From Haematobia irritans (lineage: Eukaryota; Arthropoda; Insecta; Diptera; Muscidae), in assembly GCF_050003625.1 (NCBI RefSeq), contig NC_134398.1, positions 202,114,583 through 202,178,582 on the forward strand: DNA of 64,000 nt, read 5' to 3'. This document shows positions 1 to 12,480 of the stretch, piece by piece. The notes under the pieces were generated by a model that saw nothing but the letters and a program-made list of their open reading frames with translations, had not been told where the DNA came from and did not search any database. A program made the translations under genes and the position numbers. Within the stretch, counting starts at the first letter, position 1. Every line of letters begins with the position of its first letter.

Positions 1-1363
1 GGTCGCGTGTTGAAAATATTTAACATAAGAGAGATAAAGTTTGGATGTGGATATGGATATTGGGCACTTAAGATACAGAGCAAATTAAGCTTTGGTGTTA
101 TGTGAGATTTTATAGTACGTGCATTAATTTTTTCCTCTTTCATTTCGGAAAGCTAATTAGACTAAAATCCAATCCAAAAAAAAAAAAAAAGAAACTAAAC
201 CAAAAATCCAAATGATATGAACATATGAGATAAAAAGAAATAAATATTTTCATTTCGTAGCAAAAGCAAAAATAAAAAAACACAAACCAAAATTCAACTT
301 AAATAAAATATTGCATGTTTAAAATGAATTTCCGGTAAGGAAGAGCGAGAGAGGAAAATAAACAAAAAGATATTTACATATGAAAATAAAATTAGTAACC
401 CCTTGCCAAGGAAAAAGTGATTAACCGACAAAAGAGATTTAAATAAATGCCTTCACATATTTAGAAAACTGAAAGAAATGTCGGTCATTTGCCACCAAAG
501 AAGGCAAGTGGATTCAACCTAAGAGTAGCACACTTTCCAGAAGATAGGTTTTCGTTGGTGTGGTTCTGTTTTTTTTTTTTGTCTTTCTTGTGGCGGAAGA
601 TAAACCTTAATTGCTCCCTTGAGGAGGCATACTCATACACTTCATTTTATCCAAACAAGACCAGCCAGGCCATAGATAGTAAGTAATCGACGGACGAATG
701 AAATGAAGTGAAGAGAATATTGTTATTTTCGCACTAAATAGGACATTTCAATAATCGAAAGAAAATATCTAAGGATGGCATGGGCTCTATGGGCACATCC
801 CTTCCTCAGAGTGGCTCGGTATTTGACAACAACCAAAAAATATACCCCCAAGACAGTCTTTGTCCTTTTTTTAATATATGCACCCCTTTTGTTATGTGAG
901 AGAGAGGGTATAGAGTGTATCCTCACACAGGGAATATAAGAAGGTATTGTCTGTCTGTCTGTCTGTCTGTCAGTCTTATATGCGTAACCCTTGACATGTT
1001 TTTTTCTTTATTCTTCTTGGCCTTAATGTTTTGTAACCCCTTTTGCGTTTTGCGCCATCAAAAGTCCTTGTTGTGGCAATAAATGTTAAATTGTTGCTGA
1101 GACAATATTAGCTGTTGATGATTCCAAATTGATATACTCATCCTTTTCATATCTTCCCTTTTACGACTCTAGACTCAATGCCCATACTTGTCTTTTGTAG
1201 GCTATACGAAGGGTATGTGAACTCTATAAAGGGTTTAACCTGAAGAGACTCATCTTTCAATTCCTTGACAGTGGAATGAACAGTGATTTTGGTTTAAGAC
1301 AAAAATCATTAAAAAACAATAAATTTTATCTGAAGTCTATCAAAAAGTAACTTCACACTGAAA
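1..1363. other. AT-rich intergenic DNA, no gene seen
   Basis: No convincing coding frame is visible. The short open frames carry no recognisable domain and have AT-driven composition. A poly(A) run lies near 177-190 and a TGTC microsatellite at about 949-970. Nothing else could be assigned. Confidence 0.7.
949..970. repeat. (TGTC)n microsatellite
   Basis: About five and a half perfect TGTC/CTGT tetramers in a row, followed by an imperfect continuation (CAGTC). Confidence 0.9.
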
Positions 1364-2672
1364 ACAAGTATATACGGCCGTAAGTTTGGCCAGGCCGTAT
1401 CTTATGTACCCTCCACCATGGATTGCGTAGAAACTTCTACGAAAGACTGTCATCCACAATCGAATTACTTGGGTTGTGGTATCTTAAATCGTTTTCTAAA
1501 TTGTGAGTTAGACCATACGTGGTATATATTAGACAAAAAAGGTATGTGTAGGTAAGTCTGCGAATAATTACGAATCGATATGGGGTTTTGCACGGTACAT
1601 AGGGAGCCAGAATTGAAATATGGGGGTCGCTTATATGGGGGCTATATACAATTATGAACTTGATATGGACCAATTTTTGTGTGATTGGGGATCGATTTAT
1701 CTGAAGGCTATATATAAGTACAAACCGATATGGACCTAGTTAGGCGTGGTTGTTAATGGCCATATACTAGCACAATGTACCAAATTTCAACTGACTCGGA
1801 TGAAATTTGCTCATCCAAGAGGTTCCAAAACCAAATCTCGGTATGGGATTTCAATCAGATCGGATGAATTTTGCTTCTCCAAAAGGCACCGGAGGTCAAA
1901 TCTGGGGATCGGTTTATATGGGGGCTATATATAATTATGAACTGATATGAACCAATTCGTGCATGGTTGTTGGATACCATATACTAACATCACGTACCAA
2001 ATTTCAACCGAATCGGATGAATTTTGCTCTTCCAAGGGGCTCCGGATGGCAAATCTGGGGATCGGTTTATATGGGGGCTATATATAATTGTGGACCGATT
2101 TCGACCAATTTTTGCATGGGTGTTTGAGGCCATATACTAACACCATGTACCAAAATTCAGCCGGATCGGATGAAATTTGCTTCTCTTAGAGGCTCCGCAA
2201 GCCAAATCGGGGGATCGGTTTATATGGGGGCTATATATAATTATGGACCGATGAGAACCAATTTTTGCATGGTTGTTAGAGACCATATACTAACACCATG
2301 TACCAAATTTCAGCCAAATCGGATGAAATTTGCTTCTCTTAGGGGATTCGCAAGCCAAATTTGGGGGTCCGTTTATATGGGGGCTATACGTAAAAGTGGA
2401 CCGACATGGCCCATTTGCAATACCATCTGACCTACATCAATAACAACTACTTGTGTTAAGTTTCAAGTCGATAGCTTGTTCTGTTCGGAAGTTAGCGTGA
2501 TTTCAACAGACGGACGGACGGACGGACGGACCGACGGACATGCTCAGATCGACTCAGAATTTCTCCACGACCCAAAACATATATACTTTATGGGGTATTT
2601 GAGTAATATTTCGATGTGTTACAAACGGAATGACAAAGTTAATATACCCCCATCCTATGGTGGAGGGTATAA
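1364..2672 (+). mobile_element. Helentron/INE-1-like element, family B copy 1
   Basis: The left end reads ACAAGTATATACGGCCGTAA, followed by a GGCC-rich hairpin and TACCCTCCACCATGG. The centre holds about four diverged 153-bp tandem repeats, each with GGTTTATATGGGGGCTATA. Next come an ACGG run (2512-2538), a TATATACTTTATGGGG box and a terminal hairpin in which TACCCCCAT pairs with ATGGTGGAGGGTA. The order of central tandem repeats then a 3' stem-loop matches the non-autonomous Helentron (DINE-1/INE-1) plan known from Drosophila. The family assignment is inference. No transposition protein is encoded, and the open frame at 2170-2430 is repeat read-through. Confidence 0.65.
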
Positions 2673-3242
2673 ATATATTGTCGTGAGGTACGAATGCGAA
2701 TTTTGCTTAGCATAGAAGACGCATTTCTCTAATATAAAGATTTTTTTCCTTGTCCAAAAGTCGATAAACTTTTCAATGAGGTCGTATTGTCCTTATAATT
2801 AAGTGATTTCAATTAAAAATGGCTATCATAACATGAAAGAAAAAATGTTTGGGCTAAGGTCAACTTGACTTTAATAATTCCAAAAAATTCTTTAAATTTA
2901 ATGAAATTGTCTCTAAATTTGTTGTCTTTTTGCATCTTGACTACAAAGCAAAAAATCGCTCAAATATAGGACATGTTTTTCAACACTTTATTTTAAAGAC
3001 GTTTTTAACTTGAAACATAGCATAATTTCTACTGGAAGTCGAGTCTTAATTTGGAAAATAAAGTTGTCGTTAACTCGGTTTTAAAGGACTTTGATAGCAT
3101 ATGAAGAAAAAAATCTGAAAAAGCGAAAAATTAAAATTTACTTCCTGGAAGCAAGTACACAAACTTCCAATTTAAAAGAGAATTGTGTCTTAAAAGTCTC
3201 CTTACTTGTATTCTCTGATTCTTTGGCTCGGAATCAATACCA
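2673..3242. other. Intergenic segment, partly duplicated downstream
   Basis: AT-rich spacer between two family B elements. The part from about 2676 to 2880 recurs at 4904-5070 with an internal deletion of about 40 bp, and about 3195-3222 recurs at about 5071-5096. No gene is seen. Confidence 0.7.
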
Positions 3243-4898
3243 ACAAGTATATACGGCCGTAAGTTCGGCCAGGCCGAAGCTTATGTACCCTCCACCATGG
3301 AATGCGTAGAAACTTCTACTGAAGACTGTCATCCACAATCGAATTACTTGGGTTGCGGTAACACTTGCCGATGGCAAGGTATCTTAAAACTTCCTAACAC
3401 CGTAATATATACCACATAGTCCGTACGTAGTATATTTTAAACTAAAAAAGGCCGATAAAATACGTATATAATTAAGTGTAAAGTTTCTATAGAAATAAAA
3501 TTTTGACAACATTTTCTATAGAAGTAAAATTTGGAAAAAATGTTCTATAGAAATAAAATTTGGAAAAATATTTCTATAGAAATAAAATTTGGAAAAAAAT
3601 GTATTTTTATAGAAATAAAATTTGGAAAAAAAATTATTTCTATAGAAATAAAATTTGGAAAAAATTTTCTATAGAAATAAAATTTTGACAAAATTTTCTA
3701 TATAAATAACATTTTGACAATTTTTTCTATAGAAATAACATTTTGACAATGTTTTCTATAAGAATAAAATTTTGGTAGATTATTTTTGGCTCGGTTGGCA
3801 ACCATGATTATGAACCGATATGGACCAATTTTTGTGTGATTGGGGTCGGCTATATATAACTATAGACCGATATGGACCAATTTTGGCATGGTTATTAGCG
3901 GCCTTATACTAACACCACGTTGCAAATTTCAACCGGATCGGATGAATTTTGCTCCTCCAAGAGGCTCCGGAGATCAAATCTGGGGAACGGTTTATATGGG
4001 GGCTATATATAATTATGGACCGATATGGACCATTTCTTGCATTGTTGTTAGAGACCACATTCTAACACCATGTTCCAAATTTCAACCGGATCGGATGAAT
4101 TTTGCTCCTCTAAGAGGCTCCGGAGGTCAAATCTGGGGATCGGTTTATATGGGGGCTACATATAATTATGGGCCGATGAGGACCAATTTTTGCATGGTCA
4201 TTAGAGAACATATACCAACACCATGTACCAAAATTCAGCCGGATCGGATGAAATTTGCTTCTCTTAGAGGCTCCGCAAGCCAAATCGGGGGATCGGTTTA
4301 TATGGGGGCTATATATAATTATGGACCGATGTAAACCAATTTTTGCATGGTTGTTAGAGACCATATACTAACACCATGTACCAAATTTCAGCCGGATCGG
4401 ATGAAATTTGCTTCTCTTAGAGACTCCGCAAGCCAAATCGGGGGATCGGTTTATATGGGGGCTATATATAATTATGGACCGATGTGGACCAAATCTTGCA
4501 TGATTGTTAGAGACCATATACTAACACCATGTACTAAATTTCAGCCGGATCGGATGAAATTTGCTTTTCTTAGAGGATTCGTGATCCAAATTTGGGGGTC
4601 CGTTTATATGGGGGCTATACGTAAAAGTGGACCGATATGGCCCATTTGCAATACCATCCGACCTACATCAATAACAACTACTTGTGCCAAGTTTCAAGTC
4701 GATAGCTTGTTCCGTTCGGAAGTTAGCGTGATTTCAACAGACGGACGGACGGATGGACCGACGGACATGCTCATATCGACTCTGAATTTATCCACGACCC
4801 GGAACATATATACTTTATGGGGTATTTGAGTAATATTTCGATGTGTTACAAACGGAATGAAAAGTTAATATACCCCCATCCTATGGTGGAGGGTATAA
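3243..4898 (+). mobile_element. Helentron/INE-1-like element, family B copy 2
   Basis: A full-looking element. The left end (ACAAGTATATACGGCCG, then CGGCCAGGCCGAA) is followed by about 170 bp of unique head. A block of 29-bp minisatellite (3478-3780) comes next, then about five 153-bp repeats (about 3830-4640), a GACGGAC run near 4740-4765, and the 3' hairpin ending GGGTATAAAA at 4898. The minisatellite sits between head and 153-bp repeats, and the same order recurs in reverse at 27.05-28.9 kb. Open frames such as 3840-4334 are repeat read-through, and the opposite strand is open too (4110-4364). Confidence 0.65.
3478..3780 (+). repeat. 29-bp minisatellite block inside family B copy 2
   Basis: About ten imperfect units of the TTCTATAGAAATAAAATTTT / GACAAAATT type. 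Several units have GGAAAAAA in place of GACAAAA. The block lies inside the mobile element rather than beside it. Confidence 0.85.
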
Positions 4899-5094
4899 AA
4901 ATATTGTCGTGAGGTACGAATGCGAATTTTGCTTAGCATAGAAGACGAAGTCGATAAACTTTTCAATGAGGTCGTATTGTCCTTATAATTAAGTGATTTC
5001 AATTAAAAATGGGTATCATAACATGAAAGAAAAAATGTCTGGGCTAAGGTCAACTTGACTTTAATAATTCAGTCTCCTTACTTGTATTCTCCGA
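4899..5094. repeat. Duplicate of the 2.68-2.88 kb and 3.2 kb spacer
   Basis: The text from GTCGTGAGGTACGAATGCG onward matches that following family B copy 1. It is missing about 40 bp after GAAGACG, then jumps to the TCTCCTTACTTGTATTCTC stretch seen at about 3197. This marks a segmental duplication boundary. Confidence 0.8.
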
Positions 5095-6818
5095 TTTGAC
5101 AAAATTTTCTATAGAAATCAAATTTTGACAAAATTTTCTATAGAAATAAAATTTGGACAAAATTTTCTATAGAAATGAAATTTTGACAAATTTTCTATAG
5201 AAATAAAATTTTGACAATGTTTTCTATAAGAATAAAATTTTGGTAGATTATTTTTGGCTCGGTTGGCAACCATGATATGAACCGATATCGACCAATTTTT
5301 GTGTGATTGGGGTCGGCTATATATAACTATAGACCGATATGGACCAATTATGGCATAGTTATTAGCGGCCTTATACTAACACCACGTTGCAAATTTCAAC
5401 CGGATCGGATGAATTTTGCTCCTCCAAGAGGCTCCGGAGATCAAATCTGGGGAACGGTTTATATGGGGGCTATATATAATTATGGACCGATATGGACCAT
5501 TTCTTGCATTGTTGTTAGAGACCACATTCTAACACCATGTTCCAAATTTCAACCGGATCGGATGAATTTTGCTCCTCTAAGAGGCCCCGGAGGTCAAATC
5601 TGGGGATCGGTTTATATGGGGGCTACATATAATTATGGGTCGATGTGGACCAATTTTTGCATGGTCATTAGAGAACATATACCAACACCATGTACCAAAT
5701 TTCAGCTGGATCGGATGAAATTTGCTTCTCTTAGAGGCTCCGCAAGCCAAATCGGGGGATCGGTTTATATGGGGGCTACATATAATTATGGGCCGATGTG
5801 GACCAATTTTTGCATGGTCATTAGAGAACATATACCAACACCATGTACCAAATTTCAGCTGGATCGGATGAAATTTGCTTCTCTTAGAGGCTCCGCAAGC
5901 CAAATCGGGGGATCGGTTTATATGGGGGCTATATGTAATTATGGACCGATGTGGACCAATTTTCGCATAGTTGTTAGAGACTATATACTAACACCATGTA
6001 CTAAATTTCAGCCGGATCGGATGAAATTTGGTTCTCTTAGAGGCTCCGCAAGCCAAATCGGGGTATCGGTTTATATGGGGGCTATATGTAATTAAGGACC
6101 GATGTGGACCAATTTTCGCATAGTTGTTAGAGACTATATACTAACACCATGTATTAAATTTCAGCCGGATCGGATGAAATTTGGTTCTCTTAGAGGCTCC
6201 GCAAGCCAAATCGGGGTTTCGGTTTATATGGGGGCTATATGTAATTATGGACCGATAAGGACCAATTTTTGCATGGTTGTTAGAGACCATATACTAACAC
6301 CATGTACTTAATTTCAACCGGATCGGATGAAATTTGCTTCTCTTAGAGGCTCCGCACGCCAAATCTGGGGATCGGTTTATATGGGGGCTATATATAATTA
6401 TGGACCGATGTGGACCAATTCTTGCATGATTGTTAGAGACCATATACTAACACCATGTACCAAATTTCAGCCGGATCGGATGAAATTTGCTTTTCTTAGA
6501 GGATTCGCAAGCCAAATTTGGGGGTCCGTTTATATGGGGGCTATACGTAAAAGAGGACCGATATGGCCCATTTGCAATACCGTCCGACCTACATCAATAA
6601 CAACTACTTGTGCCAAGTTTCACGTCGATAGCTTGTTCCGTTCGGAAGTTAGCGTGATTTCAACAGACGGACGGACGGACATGCTCAGATCGACTCAGAA
6701 TTTCACCACGACCCAGAATATATATATACTTTATGGGGTCTTAGAGCAATATTTCGATGTGTTACAAACGGAATGACAAAGTTAATATACCCCCCATCCT
6801 ATGGTGGAGGGTATAAAA
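5095..6818 (+). mobile_element. Family B copy 3, head missing, expanded 153-bp repeats
   Basis: Starts inside a short 29-bp minisatellite block (5095-5250) and continues as in copy 2 (TTTTTGGCTCGGTTGGCAAC). It then carries about nine 153-bp units (about 5300-6560), the most of the three nearby copies, and ends with the ACGGACGGAC run (about 6666-6680) and the hairpin ending GGGTATAAAA at 6818. It lacks its own ACAAGTATATACGGCC end, because it arose by duplication of copy 2 sequence. The 262-residue open frame at 5307-6095 is repeat read-through, with the other strand open at 5577-5903. Confidence 0.7.
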
Positions 6819-7915
6819 AAAGCCGAAAGGTTGAATTTTCCTATTTTTAACAAAGTCGAAAGTTGCATTTTCAAAAGTTTTATTTCGAAAACTCGAAATC
6901 TGTTTTTCCTAATTTTGAAAAAGTCGAAAGATAGAGTCATCGAATCCTCCGCATTAAAAAAAAAACAATGGGAACCCGAAGGATGGAGTATTTCAAACCT
7001 CCAAAGGCTTTGATTTTTTTTTTTTTAAGTCGAAAACTCCAAAAGTTGACATTTCCACACTTCCAAAAAAAAATGTTGACTTTTCCAAATTGAAAAAAGT
7101 TGAAAACTAGAAATGTTGAGTTTTTCCAATTTTGAAAAAGTCTATATCTAGGTTTTTCCGTAATTCTACAATATCGACAGGTCGAAAAGTCGAAAACTCT
7201 AAATGAATTTTCCCAATTATAAAAAAATGGAGAAGTCAAAATGTTGACTTTATCAATGTAAATAAACAAATCGGAAGGTCAAAATTTCGGGTTTTTCAAA
7301 AATTAAAATTCAAAACCCGAAATTTTATTTTTTCCAAATTAAAAAAGTTAAAATTTCGAAATGTTAACTTTTCCAAATTTAAAAGAAGTGGAAAATGTTG
7401 ATTTTAAAATTTTCGAAAGTTCGAAAAGACTAATTTTGCCAATTATAAAATGCCGAAATTTACAAAAATCGAAAATCGAACGGAAATTTTAAAACAATCG
7501 AAGGTCTTTTCCAAATTTTGAACAATCGAATATTTCGATATTTCTAAAGTTTAAAAAAGTCAATACACCGGCTTTTCCAAATTTAGAAATGTCAAATGAT
7601 CGAATTATTGGAATTTCGAAATTTTAAAAAATTCAAAAACTCGAGGAGTCTACTTTTTGGGAAAATTTTGCAAAAATTAAAAAAAAAAAAAACAAAACTT
7701 TTCAAAACTTGGAAGAAATGGGAAACTCGAAATATTTACTTTTAATTCGAAAAATCGACTTTTTAAATAATAAAAGGTCGACATTTCCAAATTTTAAAAG
7801 CTGAAAACACGAAATGACGAAAAAGTCAAAAGGTGACTTTTCCAATTTAAAAAAAAAAAAAAACGAAAACTCGAAAGTTGGAATTTTCCAAATTTTAAAT
7901 TTTTTAGTTCCTTAG
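6819..7915. repeat. Degenerate 'GTCGAAA...' tandem-like tract
   Basis: A long, low-complexity stretch in which phrases such as GTCGAAAACTCGAAA, TTGACTTTTCCAAATTT and TTTGAAAAAGTCGAAA keep returning at irregular spacing of about 40-55 bp. It looks like a strongly diverged minisatellite different from the 29-bp family. No gene can be supported, and the short frames on both strands are by-products. Confidence 0.6.
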
Positions 7916-9994
7916 ATTTTTCCTTAGATTTTTTAGTTGATCATCAAATAAAAAACTTTGTAACATGAAAATGTCCCTTCTTTGCTACGCCAAATGGCAT
8001 GTGTATTTACGGCAGCATTTTTTTTTTTGGGATTGTATACGTCCATTTAATGAATATATATGTAAATATTACAATATATATCGTGAAATTTATGGAGAAA
8101 CAGACGAACAGACAGTTTATCAGTTTATACACTGAAGGCAGACTTTTCTGTCTTCAGGAACAAAGTTTAGAAAAAGATTTTTTTTGGACCCTGTTCGAGA
8201 TTATATACTCTTAAAGAAAATACTACTCTTATAGAAATATTAAAGGTCACTTTAATTTATTTAAAATTTCGTCCCAAAAGAAAGTGTTTTTTTCTTTGGG
8301 GGTACAATGCACGTTCCATCATTAATATTTCTGCTAGCCAAATTTTGATGCAGAGCCAAAATATAATAAACAAAAATACAAAATATTTTTGTACCCACAG
8401 TCCATGTCATAGATAGGCAATTCCTTCGTCGTAATTTTGATGACAATAAAGAGTTAAGGGTACTTCAAATCTGCGTTTTTTTTTTTCTTCTTAAATACAT
8501 TTGACATTTTCATTTAGAGAGACACCAAAGACACTCACCCTGTTGCGTTTTTCATTTTTCAAATTTCTTTGCCTTAACCTTTGGGGTGTGTTTGTTCATC
8601 TTGGTGGAAAATGAGGCAAACCCCATTACTAAGTGAAAAAGATAAATCGTCTCTTCTTTTTTACCAAAGACATTGACAATGGCTGATGAAGGATAAATCT
8701 CATAAACATATTTAAGGTAGCGAAAAAGAAATGCTCAAGGGGTTATTTTGTGGCTTTCAACAGCCACAACACACAGTCTGACCGAATAGAAAAATTGTGT
8801 TCAGAAAGGGGTTTCACAAGTTTTGGTCTTGATCTTACCACAATTTTTGAGGGTTACCTCACGTTGTCAAAATGTCGTTTTGCAACAATCTGTTGCAGAA
8901 AATGAAAGAATGTTGTTAACACATTGTAAATATCTTATTTTGCACTTAATGTGATTTCGGTTTCCCGTATTTGAAGGGGAGACGGTCATGAACGTGAGGA
9001 TATTCTTGTGAAATAAGCTTTAAACTTTAAAATATAATTGCTGTGACTATTTTGCGAAAATTTATTAGGACTAAGTCGATCAACTTTTGTAAAGGTTATT
9101 TGATTATGAATTTTCGAAAGAAGTACAATACAATTTTTTGATTTATTATCGCATAAAGGATCCCCACGACTTTTTCACGTCAAATACTACTCTGCTTAAC
9201 ATTCCTTAGCCAGGCTTTCAAATTCCCCTGGCTAACATTCCACTGGCACTTTTGTACAACGAAATATGCACCCTCAATAAAACATTTTTTTTATAACAAA
9301 AAAATTCTCACACATCTTGTAAAGCATTTGCCTTTTTTTCTGTGCAATTACATTCTTAATTGTTAATTAAGTTATTAAAAAAAAATAAATAATTTAATTG
9401 GACATAAGACTATAGCGCCTTCTCCAGCACTTGCTGTGTGAACGAAGAATCGTTCAAAAGCAGAAAACAAAATAGCCGTAAAATCATGTATTCATCCACA
9501 CTTTCGCGGCTTTTGTTTTCCATCATCGATCAATGATAAGAACAAAATCTACCATAAAGGCACTCGAAATAAGCTGAACGAAAAAAAAAACAGAAGAAAC
9601 GGAAATCAAATTAAAATTAAATTTGAATGTATTCACCAAAAACACAACAAAAAAGAAAATTTTCAAAAAACAATCTTCATTCATTTTTCGTTTCTTTTCA
9701 TTTAAGAATTTGAAAACCAAATGATATTTTAACTCGATAAAAATATCGAATAAAACAACACAACCTTTTTTTACTACTAGTTATAGAAATGAAAAGAATT
9801 TGTGAATACAAAGAAATCGTAGAATTGGTAAATAGAATTTGTGAAAGGAATAAAAGGAAACCAAAATAAGAAAATAATTACAATAATTGCATGCAACTAA
9901 TTTGGTCTGTGCAGCGCATCATGGCTCATCTTCAACTAAGAAAAGGGTGTATGCCAAGCAAGATTTTGGAGTGAAAAAAGTTTTAATGGAAATA
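7916..9994. other. AT-rich intergenic DNA, no gene seen
   Basis: Apart from a small hairpin at 9206-9235, no repeat family, RNA gene or credible coding frame was recognised. Short frames near 8000-8450 and 9523-9720 are AT-biased and lack domains. Confidence 0.65.
9206..9235. other. Perfect 9-bp hairpin
   Basis: TTAGCCAGG pairs with CCTGGCTAA across a 12-nt loop. The flanks are also partly symmetric in text (ACATTCC before, AACATTCC after). Function unknown; it could be a small transposon remnant. Confidence 0.6.
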
Positions 9995-11002
9995 AACAAA
10001 GTCTATAGAAATAAAATTAGACAAATTTTTCCTAAAAAATAAAATTTTAACAAAATTTTCTATCGATATAAAAATTTTGACAAAATTTTCTATAGAAATA
10101 AAATTTTGACAAAATTTTTTATAAAAATAAAATTTAAAAAAAAATTGTATAGATGTAAAATATTGACAAAATGTCCTATATATATAAAATTTTGAAAAAA
10201 TGTCTATAGAAATAAAATTTTAACAAAATTTTCTATAGAAATTAAATTTTAACAAAATTTTCTATAGAAATTAAATTTTAACAAAATTTTCTATAGAAAT
10301 TAAATTTTGACAAAATTTTCTACAGAAAAAAATGTTTGACAAAATTTTCTATAGAAATAAAATTTTGACAATATTTTCTATAGAAATAAAATTTTGACAA
10401 TATTTTCTATAGAAATAAAATTTTGACAAAATTTTCTATAGAAATAAAATTATGACAAAATTTTCTATAGAAATTAAATTTTTTATAGAAATAAAATTTT
10501 GACAAAATTTTCTATAGAAATTAAATTTTTTATAGAAATAAAATTTTGATTTTCTATCAAAATAAAATTTTGGCAAATTTTTCTATAGAAATACAATTTT
10601 TACAAATTTTCTATATAAATCAAATTTTGAAAAAAATTTCTATAGAAATAAAATCTTAAAAAAATTTTCTATAGACATAAACTTTTGACAAAATTTTCTA
10701 TAGAAATGAAATTTTGACAAAATTTTCCACAAAAATAAAATTTTGACAAAAAATTCTTTAGCAATAAAATTTTAACAAAATTCTCTATAGAAATAAAATT
10801 TAAAAAAAAATTTCTATAGACATAAACTTTTGACAAATTTTTCTATAGAAATGAAATTTTGACAAAATTTTCTTCAAAAACAAAATTTTGACAAACATGT
10901 TTTTAACAATAATCTTTTGATAAAATCTTTTATAGTACAAAAATTGGCAAAATTTTTTTATAGAAATAAAATTTTGAAAAAATTATCTAAAAAAATAAAA
11001 TT
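9995..11002 (+). repeat. 29-bp minisatellite array
   Basis: About 34 imperfect units of TTTCTATAGAAATAAA + ATTTTGACAAAAT. Common variants are a TAACAAAA core, ATTAAATT, and truncated units such as TTTTTTATAGAAAT. The array ends at a GTTTTGTTTGTTATTG boundary shared with other foldback modules in the window. Confidence 0.9.
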
Positions 11003-11195
11003 TTGTTTTGTTTGTTATTGTTGGTTTAGTCTTCAATCCTCTACTTGCAGCAAAACTATCAACCAATTATCAGAATAAGTTCGGATAGTTCACTAAACCC
11101 AAAGTGAATTACACTTGAACCTTCCGCAAAAAGGTTTTTGATAATCGGCTTTGCCTAAACAAAGGAAAAGAGATAGGCTTGCAAATTTGTTTATT
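11003..11195 (+). repeat. Foldback arm, uninterrupted copy
   Basis: Non-satellite module reading GTTTTGTTTGTTATTGTTGG, then CTACTTGCAGCAAAACTATC, then GGCTTTGCCTAAACAAAGG. A second copy at 12155-12210 plus 13355-13485 is split by a 1144-bp insertion, so this copy serves as the empty site. Its GGCTTTGCCTAA part matches the inverted arm at 13490-13540. Confidence 0.7.
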
Positions 11196-12154
11196 TTTAT
11201 CTAAACACGAAATTCCTTCGACAAAACTTTCTATAGAAATGAAATTTTTGCAAAATTTCCTATAGAAAAAAAATTTTGACAAAATTTTCCATAGAAAAAA
11301 AACTGTTAACAAATTTTTCCATAGAAATAAAATTTTGACAAAAGTTCCTATGAAAATAAGATTTTAATTTTGATTTTTTATTTCTATAGAAATTTTCCAT
11401 AGAAATCAAATTTTAACAAAATTTTCTATGGAAATAAAATTTTGACAAAATTTTCAATAGAAATCAAATTTTGACAAAATTTTCTATAGAAATCAAATTT
11501 TGACAAAATTTTCTATAGAAATAAAATCTTAACAATATTTTCTATAGAAATATAATTTTTAGAAAATTTCTATGGAAATAACATTTTTACAAAATTGTCG
11601 ATAGAAATAAAATTTTAACAAAATTTTCTATGGAAATACAATTTTGACAAAATTTTCTATAGAAATCAAATTTTGACAAAATTGACTATAGAAATACAAT
11701 TTGACAAAATTTTCTATAGAAATCAAATGTTGACAAAGTTTCCGATAGAAATAAAATTTTGACAAAATTTTCTATGGAAATAAAATTTTGACAAAAATTT
11801 CTATAGAAATAAAATTTTGACAAAATTTTCTATAGAAATAAAATTAAAAAAAAAAATTCTATAGAAATGGAATTTTGAAAAAAATTATAGAAATAAAATC
11901 TTAACAAAATTTAAAAAAATATCTATAGAAATAAAATTTTAACAAAATTTTCTATGGAAATAAAATTTGTTTAGAAATAAAATTTTGACAACTTTTTCTA
12001 TAGAAGTGATATTTTGACAAAATTTTCTATAGAAATAAAATTTTGCCAATTTTTTTTTTTTGGCAATAAAATTTTGATAAAATTTCCTATTAAAAAAAAA
12101 TTAACAAAATTTCTTTATAGAAATAAAATTTTTACAAAATTTTCTAAAAAAATA
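11196..12154 (+). repeat. 29-bp minisatellite array
   Basis: About 32 units in the same orientation as the array at 10-11 kb, again ending against the GTTTTGTTTGTTATTG module. Units with TATGGAAATA and AATCAAATTTT variants are frequent. Short open frames here are by-products. Confidence 0.9.
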
Positions 12155-12210
12155 AAATGTTGTTTTGTTTGTTATTGTTTCTTTAGTCTTCAATCCTCTA
12201 CTTGCAGCAA
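12155..12210 (+). repeat. Left part of foldback arm interrupted by an insertion
   Basis: Matches the beginning of the module at 11003-11195, up to CTTGCAGCAA. The match resumes at 13355 (AAAACTATCAACC) after the inserted element. Confidence 0.8.
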
Positions 12211-12237
12211 CCCAGCAAAAAAAATTGGATGTTGTTC

Positions 12238-12480
12238 CACAAACATTTCTTTTAAAGCCTATCCCAGGATCCCCCATCGAGTTTCTTCAACTTCCGATGC
12301 AGTCCTTTTGGACAAGTGCACAAACATTTCTTCTAAAGCGCATCATAGGATACCCCAATGATTTTTTTCCACTTCCGATGCAGTCCTGTTGGACAAGTGC
12401 ACAAACATTTCTTCTAAAACGCATCTTGGGATCCCCCAATGATTTGTTTCTACTTCCGATGCAGTCCTTTTGGACAAGTA
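12238..12480 (+). repeat. Three 81-bp tandem repeats inside the TIR element
   Basis: Each unit begins CACAAACATTTCTTYTAAA and contains ACTTCCGATGCAGTCC and GGACAAGT. Unit starts are at 12238, 12319 and 12400, exactly 81 bp apart. Because 81 is a multiple of three, overlapping frames stay open (12165-12509) without being genes. Confidence 0.9.

Noticed and set aside
2512..2538. GACGGAC run as an independent microsatellite
   Set aside because: It recurs at the same position in every family B, C and D tail, so it is a component of the element.
5307..6095. 262-residue open frame with repeated 'GSVYMGAIYNYGPMWTNF' text, and similar frames at 3840-4334, 4347-4829, 18580-19682 and 36914-37519
   Set aside because: These are read-through of 153-bp (51-codon) transposon repeats. 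The opposite strand is open as well, indels break the frame between units, and no start or stop logic or domain is seen.
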